NCBI RefSeq assembly: GCF_004005865.1
Contig: NZ_SACN01000002.1
Coordinates: 62,001-126,000, forward strand
Direction: 5' to 3'
DNA from: Sphingomonas crocodyli
GTDB taxonomy: Bacteria > Pseudomonadota > Alphaproteobacteria > Sphingomonadales > Sphingomonadaceae
DNA: 64,000 nt
Part shown: positions 49,520-59,248 of the stretch, piece after piece
Numbering within the stretch: position 1 is the stretch's first letter
Layout: the number at the start of each line of letters is the position of its first letter
Translations under genes and position numbers: made by a program
Notes under the pieces: model-generated
The model's input: only the letters and a program-made list of their open reading frames with translations
Databases searched by the model: none
What the model was told of the DNA's origin: nothing

Positions 49520-50116
49520 ATGGGAACACTTCATACGATAACTTCAGGTATCGTTGCACTATTGGGGGCGGCCCCTACCATCGCAGCGCCCTTTTCTGGC
49601 CCACATGTCGGTATTCAACTGGGTGCGGTTGAGCGTTCCGCATCCGCGACGATCGCCGGCCGCACGTTGAGGGGGAGCGATACGGCGTTCTCCTATGGCG
49701 CGCTGGCGGGCTACGATCTGTCGCTCGGGCAGGCGGTCGTCGGCGTGCAGGTCGAAGTTAATGGCGCGACAGGCGCGGTTCGGGCGGATGACGGCGCCGG
49801 CACCTTCAGCGATTTCGATCCCAAATGGGGTTATGCGGTGTCGACGCGGGCCGGATTTCTCGCGACCCCCAACCTGCTTCTCTACGGTCGGCTGGGCTAT
49901 TCGGCCGAGCGAGTCCGCGAAGTGTTCGGTGGGCCGACCATCCTGATCGTGGCCATCCCGCCCAAGGCGAGGTGGCTGAGCGGATCGCAATATGGCGGCG
50001 GGGCCGAGTTCGCGCTGTCGCCGACGACGTCGATCCGCGCCGAATATCGCCGGAACGACTATACGAGCCGCTACAAGGCGAACCAGTTTCTGACCGGTGG
50101 CATTTTCCGGTTCTGA
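49520..50116 (+). CDS. Outer-membrane beta-barrel protein (OmpW/Omp25-like size)
   Basis: 198 aa from ATG 49520 with GGAGG at five bases; earlier ATGs overlap the ribosome site. The N-terminus (about 1-20) is a signal peptide ending A-P-T-I-A-A. Alternating strands such as W-G-Y-A-V-S-T-R-A-G and R-A-E-Y-R-R-N-D-Y, with a C-terminal Phe in I-F-R-F, suggest an eight-stranded barrel. The GC-rich plus-strand cluster continues with SnoaL and Dabb genes. Confidence 0.8.
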   Translation: MGTLHTITSGIVALLGAAPTIAAPFSGPHVGIQLGAVERSASATIAGRTLRGSDTAFSYGALAGYDLSLGQAVVGVQVEVNGATGAVRADDGAGTFSDFDPKWGYAVSTRAGFLATPNLLLYGRLGYSAERVREVFGGPTILIVAIPPKARWLSGSQYGGGAEFALSPTTSIRAEYRRNDYTSRYKANQFLTGGIFRF

Positions 50117-50190
50117 GGAGGATCCTGATCGCCCGTCGACAGCGCAGCCATGCGGTGGCCTAAAGTCCGGCGGGCGATAAGGAGAGAAGA

Positions 50191-50625
50191 ATGCCGCAGG
50201 ATATTCAGCGCGTCGTGGACGAGCGCGCGATCGAGAAATTGGTGCTGGGTTATGCGCATGGCGTCGACACGCGCAGCCCGGAGAGCTTCACCGCGCAGTT
50301 CACGCCCGATGCCCGGCTGTTCGGTGCGGGCTTCGAATATAAGGGCGCCGATCTCGCGAAGATTCCGCCGCAGCTGAACCGCTATGTGCGCACCTATCAC
50401 ACCGTCCTGAACAAGCGGATTTCGGTGGAGGGCGATTCGGGCGCCGGCGAAATCTACTCGCTCGCGCATCACCTGACCCCGCGCGATGATGGCAAGCATG
50501 ACGATTTCGTCATGCACATCACCTATCACGATCGCTACGCGCGCACCGCCGATGGCTGGCGGATCGCCGAGCGGCAGGTGGTGACCGAGTTTACCGAGGA
50601 TCGGATCGTCGACCGGAAGATCTGA
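50191..50625 (+). CDS. SnoaL-like protein
   Basis: 144 aa of the SnoaL/NTF2 fold: R-A-I-E-K-L-V-L-G-Y-A-H-G-V-D near residues 12-26 and a strand set ending R-T-A-D-G-W-R-I-A-E-R. It is similar in size and start to the SnoaL gene at 18961. GGAGAGAAG precedes the ATG. Its role is probably to isomerise, hydrate or bind an aromatic or polyketide-like compound. It is not translationally coupled to its neighbours (gaps of 74 and 84 bp). Confidence 0.8.
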   Translation: MPQDIQRVVDERAIEKLVLGYAHGVDTRSPESFTAQFTPDARLFGAGFEYKGADLAKIPPQLNRYVRTYHTVLNKRISVEGDSGAGEIYSLAHHLTPRDDGKHDDFVMHITYHDRYARTADGWRIAERQVVTEFTEDRIVDRKI

Positions 50626-50709
50626 CCGCCGCCTACCCCAGATCGGCTATCCGGAGCACTCTCCGTTTGCTAGGCCCGATTCGATAAAGACGAAAAAGCG
50701 GGGAGAGGC

Positions 50710-51036
50710 ATGGCGAAGATCACCATCACCGACATCATCGATGCCGCGCCCGGCCGCGCGGCGGAGGTGCACAAGGCCTATATGGACGATTATGCGCCGA
50801 CGGCGCGTGCGCGGGGCATGGAGCTGGAGCAGGCGCTGATCAGCCCGCCCATCTATCTGACCGGGCAATCGAACCGGCTGACCTTCGTGTGGAGCGTGCC
50901 CGACACGGCCGGCTTCTGGAAAGCGCGGCTGGGTGGTGCTGGCATGCCGGCGGTGCGGGGCTTCTGGGCGAAGATCGCGCCTTTGGTCGTCTGGCGCGAT
51001 CGCCGCGCGCATGAGGAGGCCGCGGCCCATGTTTAA
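50710..51036 (+). CDS. Hypothetical dimeric alpha/beta-barrel-like protein
   Basis: 108 aa, not firmly assigned. The start I-T-I-T-D-I-I-D-A-A-P-G-R-A-A-E-V-H-K-A-Y and the W-S-V-P-D segment suggest a ferredoxin-like alpha/beta fold of the NIPSNAP/ABM kind. The protein is soluble. Its end overlaps the start of the Dabb-like gene by eight bases, so the two are translated together and probably act together. Confidence 0.65.
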   Translation: MAKITITDIIDAAPGRAAEVHKAYMDDYAPTARARGMELEQALISPPIYLTGQSNRLTFVWSVPDTAGFWKARLGGAGMPAVRGFWAKIAPLVVWRDRRAHEEAAAHV

Positions 51037-51682
51037 GCAGACCGCGCTCATCACCTTTACCCCCGATAGCGACGCCGCCGCGCGCGACGCGCTGATCGCC
51101 CGCGCGACCGAGCAGGTGAAGGCCGATCTCAGCTATGTGGGCGACGGCCTGCCCGTCAGCTTCATGGGCGGCGACAAGGTGTGGCACGCGCATTTCGCCG
51201 ACGAGGCCGCCTGGGCCGCGAGCGGGATCGATGCGGTGCTGGACAGCATCGAGGCCGATCCGATCGTGCAGCAGCTCGACGCGGCGGCCTATGCCGTCTC
51301 GCGCTTCGCGGTGCCGCAGCCGGGCCTAACCGACGGCGTCTATCGCGCGCTGTTCCTCAGCTTCTTCAAAGAGGTCGATCCCGCGATCGAGAAGCAGTTC
51401 GCCGACGAGACCGCGGCGATGCCCGATTATATCGATACGATCGTCAACTGGGCGCTTAACCCGGTGGTGAAGGCGCGCGGGGCGAAGACGTGGCACTATG
51501 TCTGGGAACAGGAATATGCCTCGCTCGATGGCTTGCGCGGGCTCTACATGTCGAGCGCCTATCATTGGGGGCATGTCGATCGCTGGTTCGACTGCGAAAT
51601 GCCCGAGTTCATGATCGACGACCGGCTGTGCCACAGCGCCAGCACGCTCACGAAAAGCGTGATGGCTGATTACGCGCGTTAA
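51029..51682 (+). CDS. Dabb-like (dimeric alpha/beta barrel) domain protein
   Basis: 217 aa from ATG 51029 with GAGGAGGC upstream. Two halves of similar length are seen; the second has D-T-I-V-N-W-A-L-N-P and S-S-A-Y-H-W-G-H-V-D-R-W-F-D, a pattern of stress-responsive A/B-barrel (Dabb) proteins in aromatic or polyketide pathways. An internal His pair may bind a ligand. The stop codon overlaps the stop of the convergent squalene-synthase-like gene. The catabolic setting is inferred. Confidence 0.75.
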   Translation: MFKQTALITFTPDSDAAARDALIARATEQVKADLSYVGDGLPVSFMGGDKVWHAHFADEAAWAASGIDAVLDSIEADPIVQQLDAAAYAVSRFAVPQPGLTDGVYRALFLSFFKEVDPAIEKQFADETAAMPDYIDTIVNWALNPVVKARGAKTWHYVWEQEYASLDGLRGLYMSSAYHWGHVDRWFDCEMPEFMIDDRLCHSASTLTKSVMADYAR

Positions 51683-52341
51683 AGCCCCGTAAGGCCGTAG
51701 AACGCACCACGCAGGACGCGGGCGGGCGATCCCTGGTGGCGCTCGATCGCGCCCGCATCGCGGGTCGCCAGCAGCGTGAGCAGGCCGAGGGCGCGCAGGG
51801 CGCGCGGCCAGCGATGCGGATTGACTGTCGCCAGACGCTCGGCCGCCATCCGGCGGGCCTGTGGGCCGGCGTCATGGTCGCTGATGCGGTGGCCGAGATC
51901 GGCAAGCGCCCAGCCTTCGCCTGCCGCCGCGATATCTTCCGCATCGGCGCCCAGTGCGCGCGCTGCCAATGTGAACAGCACGGCGCCGCGTGAGGCGTGG
52001 AGGCGCATCATCTCCTCGTCGGGCATCTCGCTGTCGAGCAGCGCGGACCAACCTTCCTCCAGCGCCGATAGCGCCGCGCCGCTAACCCCTGTGGTCAGTA
52101 GCGTTGCGGCGACGCGGGCGAGCAGCGGTTCTGCGGGCGCCTCGCGCATGTCGAGCGCGGCCAGTGCGTCGCGCCACCAGACGAGCCGCATCGCGCCGAT
52201 CGCCGGTTCGCGTGCGGCCGCGACGATCGCGCCCATCCGCTCATCGATCAGCCACAGCGTTTCGAGCGCGGGGCGGGCGGGGGCAGGGGCGTAGGCGAGC
52301 GCCAGCCGGCGCTCCGGATCGGCCAGGGCGAGAGGGGTCAA
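51679..52341 (-). CDS. Squalene/phytoene synthase-fold protein without catalytic DxxxD
   Basis: 220 aa. R-L-V-W-W-R-D-A-L near residue 53 and H-A-S-R-G-A-V-L-F near 114 match the squalene/phytoene synthase superfamily, but the two Asp-rich D-x3-D motifs that bind prenyl diphosphate are missing. In this it is like NDUFAF6, a respiratory complex I assembly factor in that superfamily. The start is TTG 52341, overlapping the stop of the response regulator (TTGA). A role in complex assembly rather than in making squalene is inferred. Confidence 0.7.
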   Translation of the reverse strand: MTPLALADPERRLALAYAPAPARPALETLWLIDERMGAIVAAAREPAIGAMRLVWWRDALAALDMREAPAEPLLARVAATLLTTGVSGAALSALEEGWSALLDSEMPDEEMMRLHASRGAVLFTLAARALGADAEDIAAAGEGWALADLGHRISDHDAGPQARRMAAERLATVNPHRWPRALRALGLLTLLATRDAGAIERHQGSPARVLRGAFYGLTGL

Positions 52342-52850
52342 GCGGCGCCGTCGGCTTTCAGGTGGCGCGCAAGGCAGGCGATCAACTCGCGCCGCGAGAA
52401 GGGCTTGCGGATCAGTTCGAAGCCGCCGCTATAGCCGCCGATAATCTCGTCGCTATAGCCCGATGCGAGGATGATCGGCAGGCGCGGGTGCATCGACCGG
52501 ATCTTCTTGGCGAGGCTGACCCCGCTGATCCCGCCCATGACGATATCGGTCATGATGATGTCAAACCCGTGCTTGTCGCGATCGAGGATCGACAGCGCCT
52601 CTTCGCCGCTCGGGGCGTGGGTCAGATCGAAGCCCAGATCCTCCAGCATGATGCCGATCACGTCGGCGATATGCTCGTCATCCTCGACGAACAGCATGCG
52701 GGAATCGAAGGTCAGATCGTCGAGCACGGAGGTTTCGCGCGCGCTCGGCACACCACCGACCGAAGCCCCCGTGCCGATCAGGCCCATCGAGGCGCGGACG
52801 GGCACAAGCCCGTCCGCAGTGCGCGCGAAATCGTAACCGCCGTACATCAT
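52338..52850 (-). CDS. Single-domain response regulator
   Basis: 170 aa. About 48 poorly ordered residues precede a receiver domain: L-F-V-E-D-D-E, then M-T-D-I-V-M with the phospho-acceptor Asp, the L-A-S-G-Y-S-D loop and K-P-F. There is no output domain. The sequence resembles the receiver parts of hybrid histidine kinases. No kinase gene is adjacent. It lies 37 bp after pdhB, and the squalene-synthase-like gene overlaps its stop. Confidence 0.85.
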   Translation of the reverse strand: MMYGGYDFARTADGLVPVRASMGLIGTGASVGGVPSARETSVLDDLTFDSRMLFVEDDEHIADVIGIMLEDLGFDLTHAPSGEEALSILDRDKHGFDIIMTDIVMGGISGVSLAKKIRSMHPRLPIILASGYSDEIIGGYSGGFELIRKPFSRRELIACLARHLKADGAA

Positions 52851-52887
52851 CCGCGCGCCTCGTTACCTCGTGAGTCGTCCGGGTTGG

Positions 52888-54300
52888 TTAGTCCTTGTAA
52901 CACACGGACTTGACCGCACCCACTACGTCACTGACCTTAATCAGCGCCGCCTTTTCCAGGTTCGCGGCATAGGGCATCGGCACGTCTTCGTTGGTGACGC
53001 GGCGGACCGGCGCGTCGAGATCGTCGAAGCCGTCTTCCATCGCGATCGCCATCAGTTCCGACGCGATCGAACAGACCGGCCAGCCTTCCTCGACGATGAC
53101 CATGCGGTTGGTCTTCTTCAGGCTCTTGAGCACGGTCGCCTTGTCGAGCGGGCGGATCGTGCGCAGATCGATCACCTCGGCGTCGATGCCTTCGCCTTCC
53201 AGCTGCTTGGCGGCTTCCAGCGCCAGGCCAACGCCGATCGAATAGCTGACGATCGTGACGTCATTGCCGGCCTTGGCGACGCGCGCCTTCCCGATCGGCA
53301 GGACATAATCGTCGAGCTTCGGCACATCGAAACTCTGACCGTAGAGCAGCTCGTTCTCCAGGAACACGACCGGATCGGGCGATCGGATCGCGGCCTTGAG
53401 CAGGCCCTTCGCGTCCGCTGCCGAATAAGGCGCGATCACGATCAGACCGGGGACGGCGGCATACCAGGGGGCATAGTTCTGGCTGTGCTGCGCGCCGACG
53501 CGGGCGGCGGCGCCGTTCGGGCCACGGAACACGATCGGGCAACGCATCTGGCCACCCGACATATAATTGGTCTTGGCGGCCGAATTGATGATGTGATCGA
53601 TCGCCTGCATGGCGAAGTTGAACGTCATGAATTCGATGATCGGCTTGAGACCGCCCATCGCCGCGCCCGAACCGATGCCGGCAAAGCCATATTCGGTAAT
53701 CGGCGTGTCGATGACGCGCTTGTCGCCGAACTCGTCGAGCAGGCCCTGCGTGACCTTATAGGCGCCCTGATATTGCGCGACTTCCTCGCCCATCACGAAG
53801 ACGTCGCCGTCGGCGCGCATTTCCTCGGCCATCGCGTCGCGCAGCGCTTCGCGGACCGTGGTCTTGACCAGCTCGGTACCCTCGGGAACTTCGGGCGCTT
53901 CGTTGGTGTCCACGACGGCGGCGACCATCGCGTGCGTGGCGCTTTCGGCCTTCTTGGGCTTTTCCTCTTCGGAAGCAGGCGCGGGGGCCTCCTTCGGCGC
54001 TTCGGCCTTGGGTTCTTCCTTCTTCGGTGCGGGCTTGGCGGCGGCGGATGCGTCCTCGCCTTCCTCGACCAAAGTCGCGATGACGGTGCCGACCTTCACG
54101 CCCTCGGTGCCCTCGGCCACCGCGATCGAAGCGATCGTGCCTTCGTCGATGGCTTCGAATTCCATCGTCGCCTTGTCGGTCTCGATCTCGGCCAGGATGT
54201 CACCCGACTTGACGGCGTCGCCTTCCTTGACGAGCCATTTGGCCAGCGTGCCCTCCTCCATCGTCGGGGAAAGGGCGGGCATCTTCAGTTCGATCGGCAT
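52888..54300 (-). CDS. pdhB: Pyruvate dehydrogenase E1 beta with N-terminal lipoyl domain
   Basis: 470 aa, longer than a plain E1 beta. Residues 1-80 are a lipoyl domain with E-T-D-K-A-T-M, lipoylated at Lys43, then an Ala/Pro/Glu/Lys linker to about 130, then the transketolase-like E1 beta core ([13 protein letters not shown], and P-Y-S-A-A-D at the subunit face). Such fusion is typical of alphaproteobacteria. With PdhA it decarboxylates pyruvate and starts acetyl-CoA formation. It follows pdhA by one base. Confidence 0.96.
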   Translation of the reverse strand: MPIELKMPALSPTMEEGTLAKWLVKEGDAVKSGDILAEIETDKATMEFEAIDEGTIASIAVAEGTEGVKVGTVIATLVEEGEDASAAAKPAPKKEEPKAEAPKEAPAPASEEEKPKKAESATHAMVAAVVDTNEAPEVPEGTELVKTTVREALRDAMAEEMRADGDVFVMGEEVAQYQGAYKVTQGLLDEFGDKRVIDTPITEYGFAGIGSGAAMGGLKPIIEFMTFNFAMQAIDHIINSAAKTNYMSGGQMRCPIVFRGPNGAAARVGAQHSQNYAPWYAAVPGLIVIAPYSAADAKGLLKAAIRSPDPVVFLENELLYGQSFDVPKLDDYVLPIGKARVAKAGNDVTIVSYSIGVGLALEAAKQLEGEGIDAEVIDLRTIRPLDKATVLKSLKKTNRMVIVEEGWPVCSIASELMAIAMEDGFDDLDAPVRRVTNEDVPMPYAANLEKAALIKVSDVVGAVKSVCYKD

Positions 54301-54301
54301 C

Positions 54302-55405
54302 TCAGTAGCTTCCCACCAGCACGTCGGTATAGAGTTCGTCGGCCTCGGGCTCCGGCATTTCCTCGGCGAAATCGGCCGCCTCGGACACGATCGTGCGGAT
54401 ATCCTTTTCGAGCTTCTTCAGCTCGTCCTCGGTGACGCCGACGGCCTCCAGCTCCTTCTTGAGATGGTCGATCGGGTCGGATTTGTCGCGAACCGCCTGC
54501 ACTTCGTCGCGCGAGCGATATTTGGCCGGATCGGACATCGAATGGCCACGATAGCGATAGGTCTTGAGTTCGAGCAGGATCGGGCCCTTGCCGGCGCGGA
54601 CCCAGGCGACCGCTTCCTCAGCCGCGCCGCGCACCGCGAGCACGTCCATGCCGTCGACCTGGATGCCCGGAATGCGGAAGCTCTCGCCACGGCGATAGAG
54701 CTGATCTTCGGACGAGGCGCGATTGACGCTGGTGCCCATCGCATACTGGTTGTTCTCGATCACGAAGATGATCGGGAGTTTCCAGAGCTCCGCCATGTTG
54801 AAGCTCTCATACACCTGGCCCTGGTTCGCGGCGCCATCGCCGAAATAGGCCATCGCGATGCCGCCATCACCGGCATATTTATGCTTGAAGGCGAGGCCGG
54901 TGCCCAGCGAGACCTGCGCGCCGACGATGCCGTGGCCGCCGTAGAAGCGATGCTCCACGGAGAACATGTGCATCGATCCGCCCTTGCCCTTCGAGATGCC
55001 GGCGGCGCGGCCGGTCAGCTCGGCCATGATCACCTTCGGATCGATGCCGTAGGCGAGCATGTGGCCGTGATCGCGATAGCCGGTGATCACCGAATCCTTG
55101 CCGACTTCCAGCGCCGACTGCAGGCCGACGGCAACCGCCTCCTGGCCGATATAGAGGTGGCAGAAGCCGCCGATCAGGCCGAGGCCGTACAGCTGGCCGG
55201 CCTTTTCCTCGAAGCGGCGGATCAGGAGCATCTGCCGGTAGAATTCCAGCATCTCCGTCTTGGTCGCTTCATAGCGCGTCGGATCGGCGGGGCGCTCGCG
55301 GTTGGAGACGGCGGTGGCGGCCGGCGCAGCTTTCGCGGCGGGCGCTTTACGGGCGGGTGCTTTGCGCGCGGGGGAAGCTGCGCGCGGAGAGGCTGCTTTG
55401 GCCAA
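54302..55405 (-). CDS. pdhA: Pyruvate dehydrogenase E1 alpha subunit
   Basis: 367 aa from TTG 55405, with AAAGGA seven bases away. The first 35 residues are Ala/Lys/Pro-rich, an extension seen in sphingomonads. The thiamine diphosphate site is [15 protein letters not shown] near 185; G-H-G-I-V-G-A-Q and [10 protein letters not shown], the phosphorylation-loop region of eukaryotic E1, are also kept. It decarboxylates pyruvate with PdhB. The downstream pdhB starts after one base. Confidence 0.96.
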   Translation of the reverse strand: MAKAASPRAASPARKAPARKAPAAKAAPAATAVSNRERPADPTRYEATKTEMLEFYRQMLLIRRFEEKAGQLYGLGLIGGFCHLYIGQEAVAVGLQSALEVGKDSVITGYRDHGHMLAYGIDPKVIMAELTGRAAGISKGKGGSMHMFSVEHRFYGGHGIVGAQVSLGTGLAFKHKYAGDGGIAMAYFGDGAANQGQVYESFNMAELWKLPIIFVIENNQYAMGTSVNRASSEDQLYRRGESFRIPGIQVDGMDVLAVRGAAEEAVAWVRAGKGPILLELKTYRYRGHSMSDPAKYRSRDEVQAVRDKSDPIDHLKKELEAVGVTEDELKKLEKDIRTIVSEAADFAEEMPEPEADELYTDVLVGSY

Positions 55406-55443
55406 GTCGGGTTCCTTTGCCGGGGGGCGGTGGACTGCGGGGA

Positions 55444-55473
55444 CTTATAGGCGGGCCGATCGCAATATCGCAA
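55444..55473 (-). promoter_or_regulatory. Candidate sigma-70 promoter of pdhAB
   Basis: On the minus strand, TTGCGA (55473-55468) and TATAAG (55449-55444) are 18 bases apart. The -10 element is 38 bases before the pdhA TTG start. The gap to the DivIC-like gene holds no other clear element. Confidence 0.45.
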
Positions 55474-55554
55474 CGCCCGATGATCAACCATGACACCGGT
55501 ATCAATGCACGGCCGGCCTGTCTATGTTCGTCAGCCGATGATTAATCGACCAAT

Positions 55555-55863
55555 TTAGTCGCGCGGGATGATGACTTCGTCGGGGCGGACCTGCCCTGTG
55601 GTGCGGCGTACGATCTCGTCGCCATAATCGGCATCGACATGGCGCGGATCGAGCAGTTCGGCCCGGTGGCGCAGCGTCGCGCGATAATCCTGCGCGGCCT
55701 TGAGCTGCGCCTGCTTGTCCTTCAGCTGCGCACGATAGCCGCCCAGCGCGAACAGCCCGTTGGGGCCGATCAGCGCGGCGCTGGCGAAATAGCCGATGAT
55801 CAGGATCGCCGCCGCGGGGATCGCAGCGGATTTGACCATCTGAAGGATTGGCGCACGGTTCAT
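55555..55863 (-). CDS. Septum formation initiator family (FtsB/DivIC-like)
   Basis: 102 aa. One membrane helix at about residues 12-32 is followed by a coiled-coil segment (G-G-Y-R-A-Q-L-K-D-K-Q-A-Q-L-K-A-A) and R-A-E-L-L-D-P, the FtsB/DivIC pattern for a bitopic divisome protein of the FtsQLB complex. It sits between eno and pdhA, as usual in sphingomonads. No ribosome site is obvious before ATG 55863. Confidence 0.83.
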   Translation of the reverse strand: MNRAPILQMVKSAAIPAAAILIIGYFASAALIGPNGLFALGGYRAQLKDKQAQLKAAQDYRATLRHRAELLDPRHVDADYGDEIVRRTTGQVRPDEVIIPRD

Positions 55864-55950
55864 GATCGCAAAGGAGAATCACGAAATCGTCGCCGCATCA
55901 ACCCCTTGTGGCGATGCGGCGACTCGATTCGTCGAATCGTGTCCGTAATA

Positions 55951-56076
55951 ATCCTCCCCCGCCAGGGGGAGGTGGCGCCGAAGGCGACGGAGGGGGCGGG
56001 TTCGACCAACTCGAATTGGCCACCATCCTCCCCCTCCGTCAGCTTGCGCTGACACCTCCCCCTGGCGGGGGAGGAT
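55951..56076. repeat. Dispersed GC-rich intergenic repeat, copy B
   Basis: Two 24-base arms (55951-55974 and 56053-56076) form a perfect inverted repeat around 78 bases. Each arm holds a C5-type hairpin of CCTCCCCC-GCC-AGGGGGAGG kind; the same block ending in ATTTA occurs in the repeat at 13274-13293. Inner GC-rich stretches form further hairpins. It lies between eno and the DivIC-like gene and may stop eno transcription. Confidence 0.75.
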
Positions 56077-56084
56077 TTAAGAGG

Positions 56085-57487
<1,403 letters not shown>

Positions 57488-57527
57488 GTTGAACGATGGT
57501 TTGAACCACCCGACAGGGAGATCGAAG

Positions 57528-58004
57528 ATGGCGGCGGAAGACGGCAAGGGTTCGGCATTCGACGACGCGAAGGATGCGTTCACCTCGACGATGTCGGGCT
57601 TCGCCGACACGGCCAATACGAAGGCCAAGGAATTCACGGTGCAGGGCAAGGACCGCACCACCGAGGCGCTCGACAATGTCGCGACGCTGATCGGCGACGC
57701 GGCCAATGCGGTCGATGAGAAGCTGGGCGCGCAATATGCGGGCTATGTCCGCCAGGCGGCCGAGGCGGTGACGGGCTTTTCGGACAATCTGAAGGCCAAG
57801 GACGCCGAGCAGCTGTTCGAAGATGCCAAGGGCATGATCCGCAGCAGCCCGGCGATCGCGATCGCCGCTGCCGCCGCAATCGGCTTCGCGGTGGCGCGCG
57901 TCGTGAAGGCAGGTTTCCCCGAAGGCACGGAGACGGGCCACGGGTCGCCTGCGGCTGACTCTACCCCTCCGGCGTCGGAGCCTGATGCCGCGCCGAAGGG
58001 CTGA
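57528..58004 (+). CDS. YqjD/ElaB-like (DUF883-type) membrane-anchored protein
   Basis: 158 aa from ATG 57528 with CAGGGAG upstream. A long helical segment full of Ala, Asp, Lys and Glu (about 10-105) is followed by a membrane helix, A-I-A-I-A-A-A-A-A-I-G-F-A-V-A-R (about 113-128), and a Ser/Pro tail. E. coli YqjD and ElaB have this layout, bind ribosomes at the membrane and are RpoS-controlled. A stress role here is supported by the EcfG-type promoter. The next gene starts two bases after the stop. Confidence 0.72.
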   Translation: MAAEDGKGSAFDDAKDAFTSTMSGFADTANTKAKEFTVQGKDRTTEALDNVATLIGDAANAVDEKLGAQYAGYVRQAAEAVTGFSDNLKAKDAEQLFEDAKGMIRSSPAIAIAAAAAIGFAVARVVKAGFPEGTETGHGSPAADSTPPASEPDAAPKG

Positions 58005-58006
58005 TT

Positions 58007-58756
58007 TTGGCGGATCGGGGCGAAGGCGAAGCTGCAGCGGGCGGCGGTGATGAGCCGATCCGCGCGCTGTTCACGCGGTTAACGGCCGATATCCGGACGC
58101 TGATCGAGGCGGAGGTCGCGCTCCTCCGCATCGATTTCTACCGGCGGATCGCGCGCGCCAAGCTGGCGATCATCCTGATCGTCGGCGCGCTATTGCTGGG
58201 CCAGGCGGCGGCGGTGGTGCTGCTGATGTCGTTGGCTTTCGCGTTGTCGCCTTATCTGACGCCGTTCGGCGGGGCGATGGTGGCGGCGCTGATCGGCGCG
58301 ATCGCCGCCGGGCTGTGCGCGAAGATGGGCATGAAGCGCCTCGTCTCGATGATCGAGGATGACGATCGCGACGATAAGCCGCAGGGTGCGATCGAGCCGT
58401 TGATCGAGCGCGCCCGCGCCCGCAGCCGCACGGCGCGCGCCGCGGTGCTCGATGCGATCGGCGATACGCAGGCGCGGCTCCACCCGCGCGCCCTGCTCGA
58501 GGATCTGACCGAAGAGGTTCTCGATCACGCGCAGTCGCTGGCGCATCGCGTCGTCGAAAAGGCCCGGCGTCAGCCGATCCGCACGATCCTGTGGATCGCG
58601 GGCGGGGCGCTGTTGGTCCTGCGGCCGCGACTGGGTAAATTTGCTTTCAAGGTGGCGGATCGTCTCGGTGCAACCCGAACGGGCGCCGTTGGTTACAGGG
58701 GCGAGGGCGCCGTTACGCCGGCGCAACCGCCCGCTTCCGAGGAGACTGGTCGATGA
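58007..58756 (+). CDS. YqjE-like (phage-holin-superfamily) membrane protein
   Basis: 249 aa from TTG 58007. Two membrane helices at about 50-72 and 83-105 follow a helical N-terminus with L-I-E-A-E-V-A-L-L-R. The family is called phage holin, but the same fold is found in YqjE, which sits next to YqjD in E. coli. A C-terminal helical part (about 125-215) ends in a third hydrophobic stretch (T-I-L-W-I-A-G-G-A-L-L-V-L). Its stop overlaps the next start by four bases. Confidence 0.75.
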   Translation: MADRGEGEAAAGGGDEPIRALFTRLTADIRTLIEAEVALLRIDFYRRIARAKLAIILIVGALLLGQAAAVVLLMSLAFALSPYLTPFGGAMVAALIGAIAAGLCAKMGMKRLVSMIEDDDRDDKPQGAIEPLIERARARSRTARAAVLDAIGDTQARLHPRALLEDLTEEVLDHAQSLAHRVVEKARRQPIRTILWIAGGALLVLRPRLGKFAFKVADRLGATRTGAVGYRGEGAVTPAQPPASEETGR

Positions 58757-59166
58757 CGAAGGTCAAGGATAGCGCCGAGCGTGCCGCGACGCTGGCGAGC
58801 GCGAAGCTGAATGAATCGGCCGAGGCCGTGAAGGCCGGCTATGAAACCGCCAAGGCCAAGGTGGGCGAAGGCGTCGACAGCTTTCCGGTCGTGGCGCTGG
58901 CCGCCGGCGTCGCGGTCGGCGCGGTCGTGGGCGCGCTGCTGCCCAAGACGAAGAAGGAAGGCGAACTGCTCGGCCAATATGGCGGCGAGATCGTCGATCG
59001 CGCCAAGGCGGCGCTGACCGCCGGCAAGGATGCGGGCAGGGCCGAACTCGACGCGGCGGGCTTCAGCACCGATGCGGCGGGTAAACAGGTCGGCAAGCTG
59101 ATCGAATCGATCGCGAAGGTCGCCGAGACGGCGGGCAGCGCGGCCGCCGGCGCGATCCGCAAATAA
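58753..59166 (+). CDS. Hypothetical glycine-zipper membrane protein, YqjD-like operon
   Basis: 137 aa. A helical N-terminal part with A-E-R-A-A-T-L-A-S-A-K-L is followed by a hydrophobic helix, V-V-A-L-A-A-G-V-A-V-G-A-V-V-G-A-L-L, rich in spaced glycine (about 45-64), then a helical tail. It resembles the first gene of this operon in composition and may have arisen as a duplicate. The ATGA overlap with the YqjE-like gene ties it to the operon; mlaC follows after 82 bp. Confidence 0.68.
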   Translation: MTKVKDSAERAATLASAKLNESAEAVKAGYETAKAKVGEGVDSFPVVALAAGVAVGAVVGALLPKTKKEGELLGQYGGEIVDRAKAALTAGKDAGRAELDAAGFSTDAAGKQVGKLIESIAKVAETAGSAAAGAIRK

Positions 59167-59248
59167 CAGGTTCAAGCCGGGTTCACCGCCCGGCCGCTAA
59201 CGCAATGCTCAAGCGGATGGCACGCGCCATCCGATCACGGAGATTCGA

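Noticed and set aside
58007..58756. Phage holin label for the YqjE-like protein
   Set aside because: There is no lysin, capsid, integrase or attachment site nearby; the three-gene order recalls yqjD-yqjE of ordinary bacteria, so a prophage is not supported.
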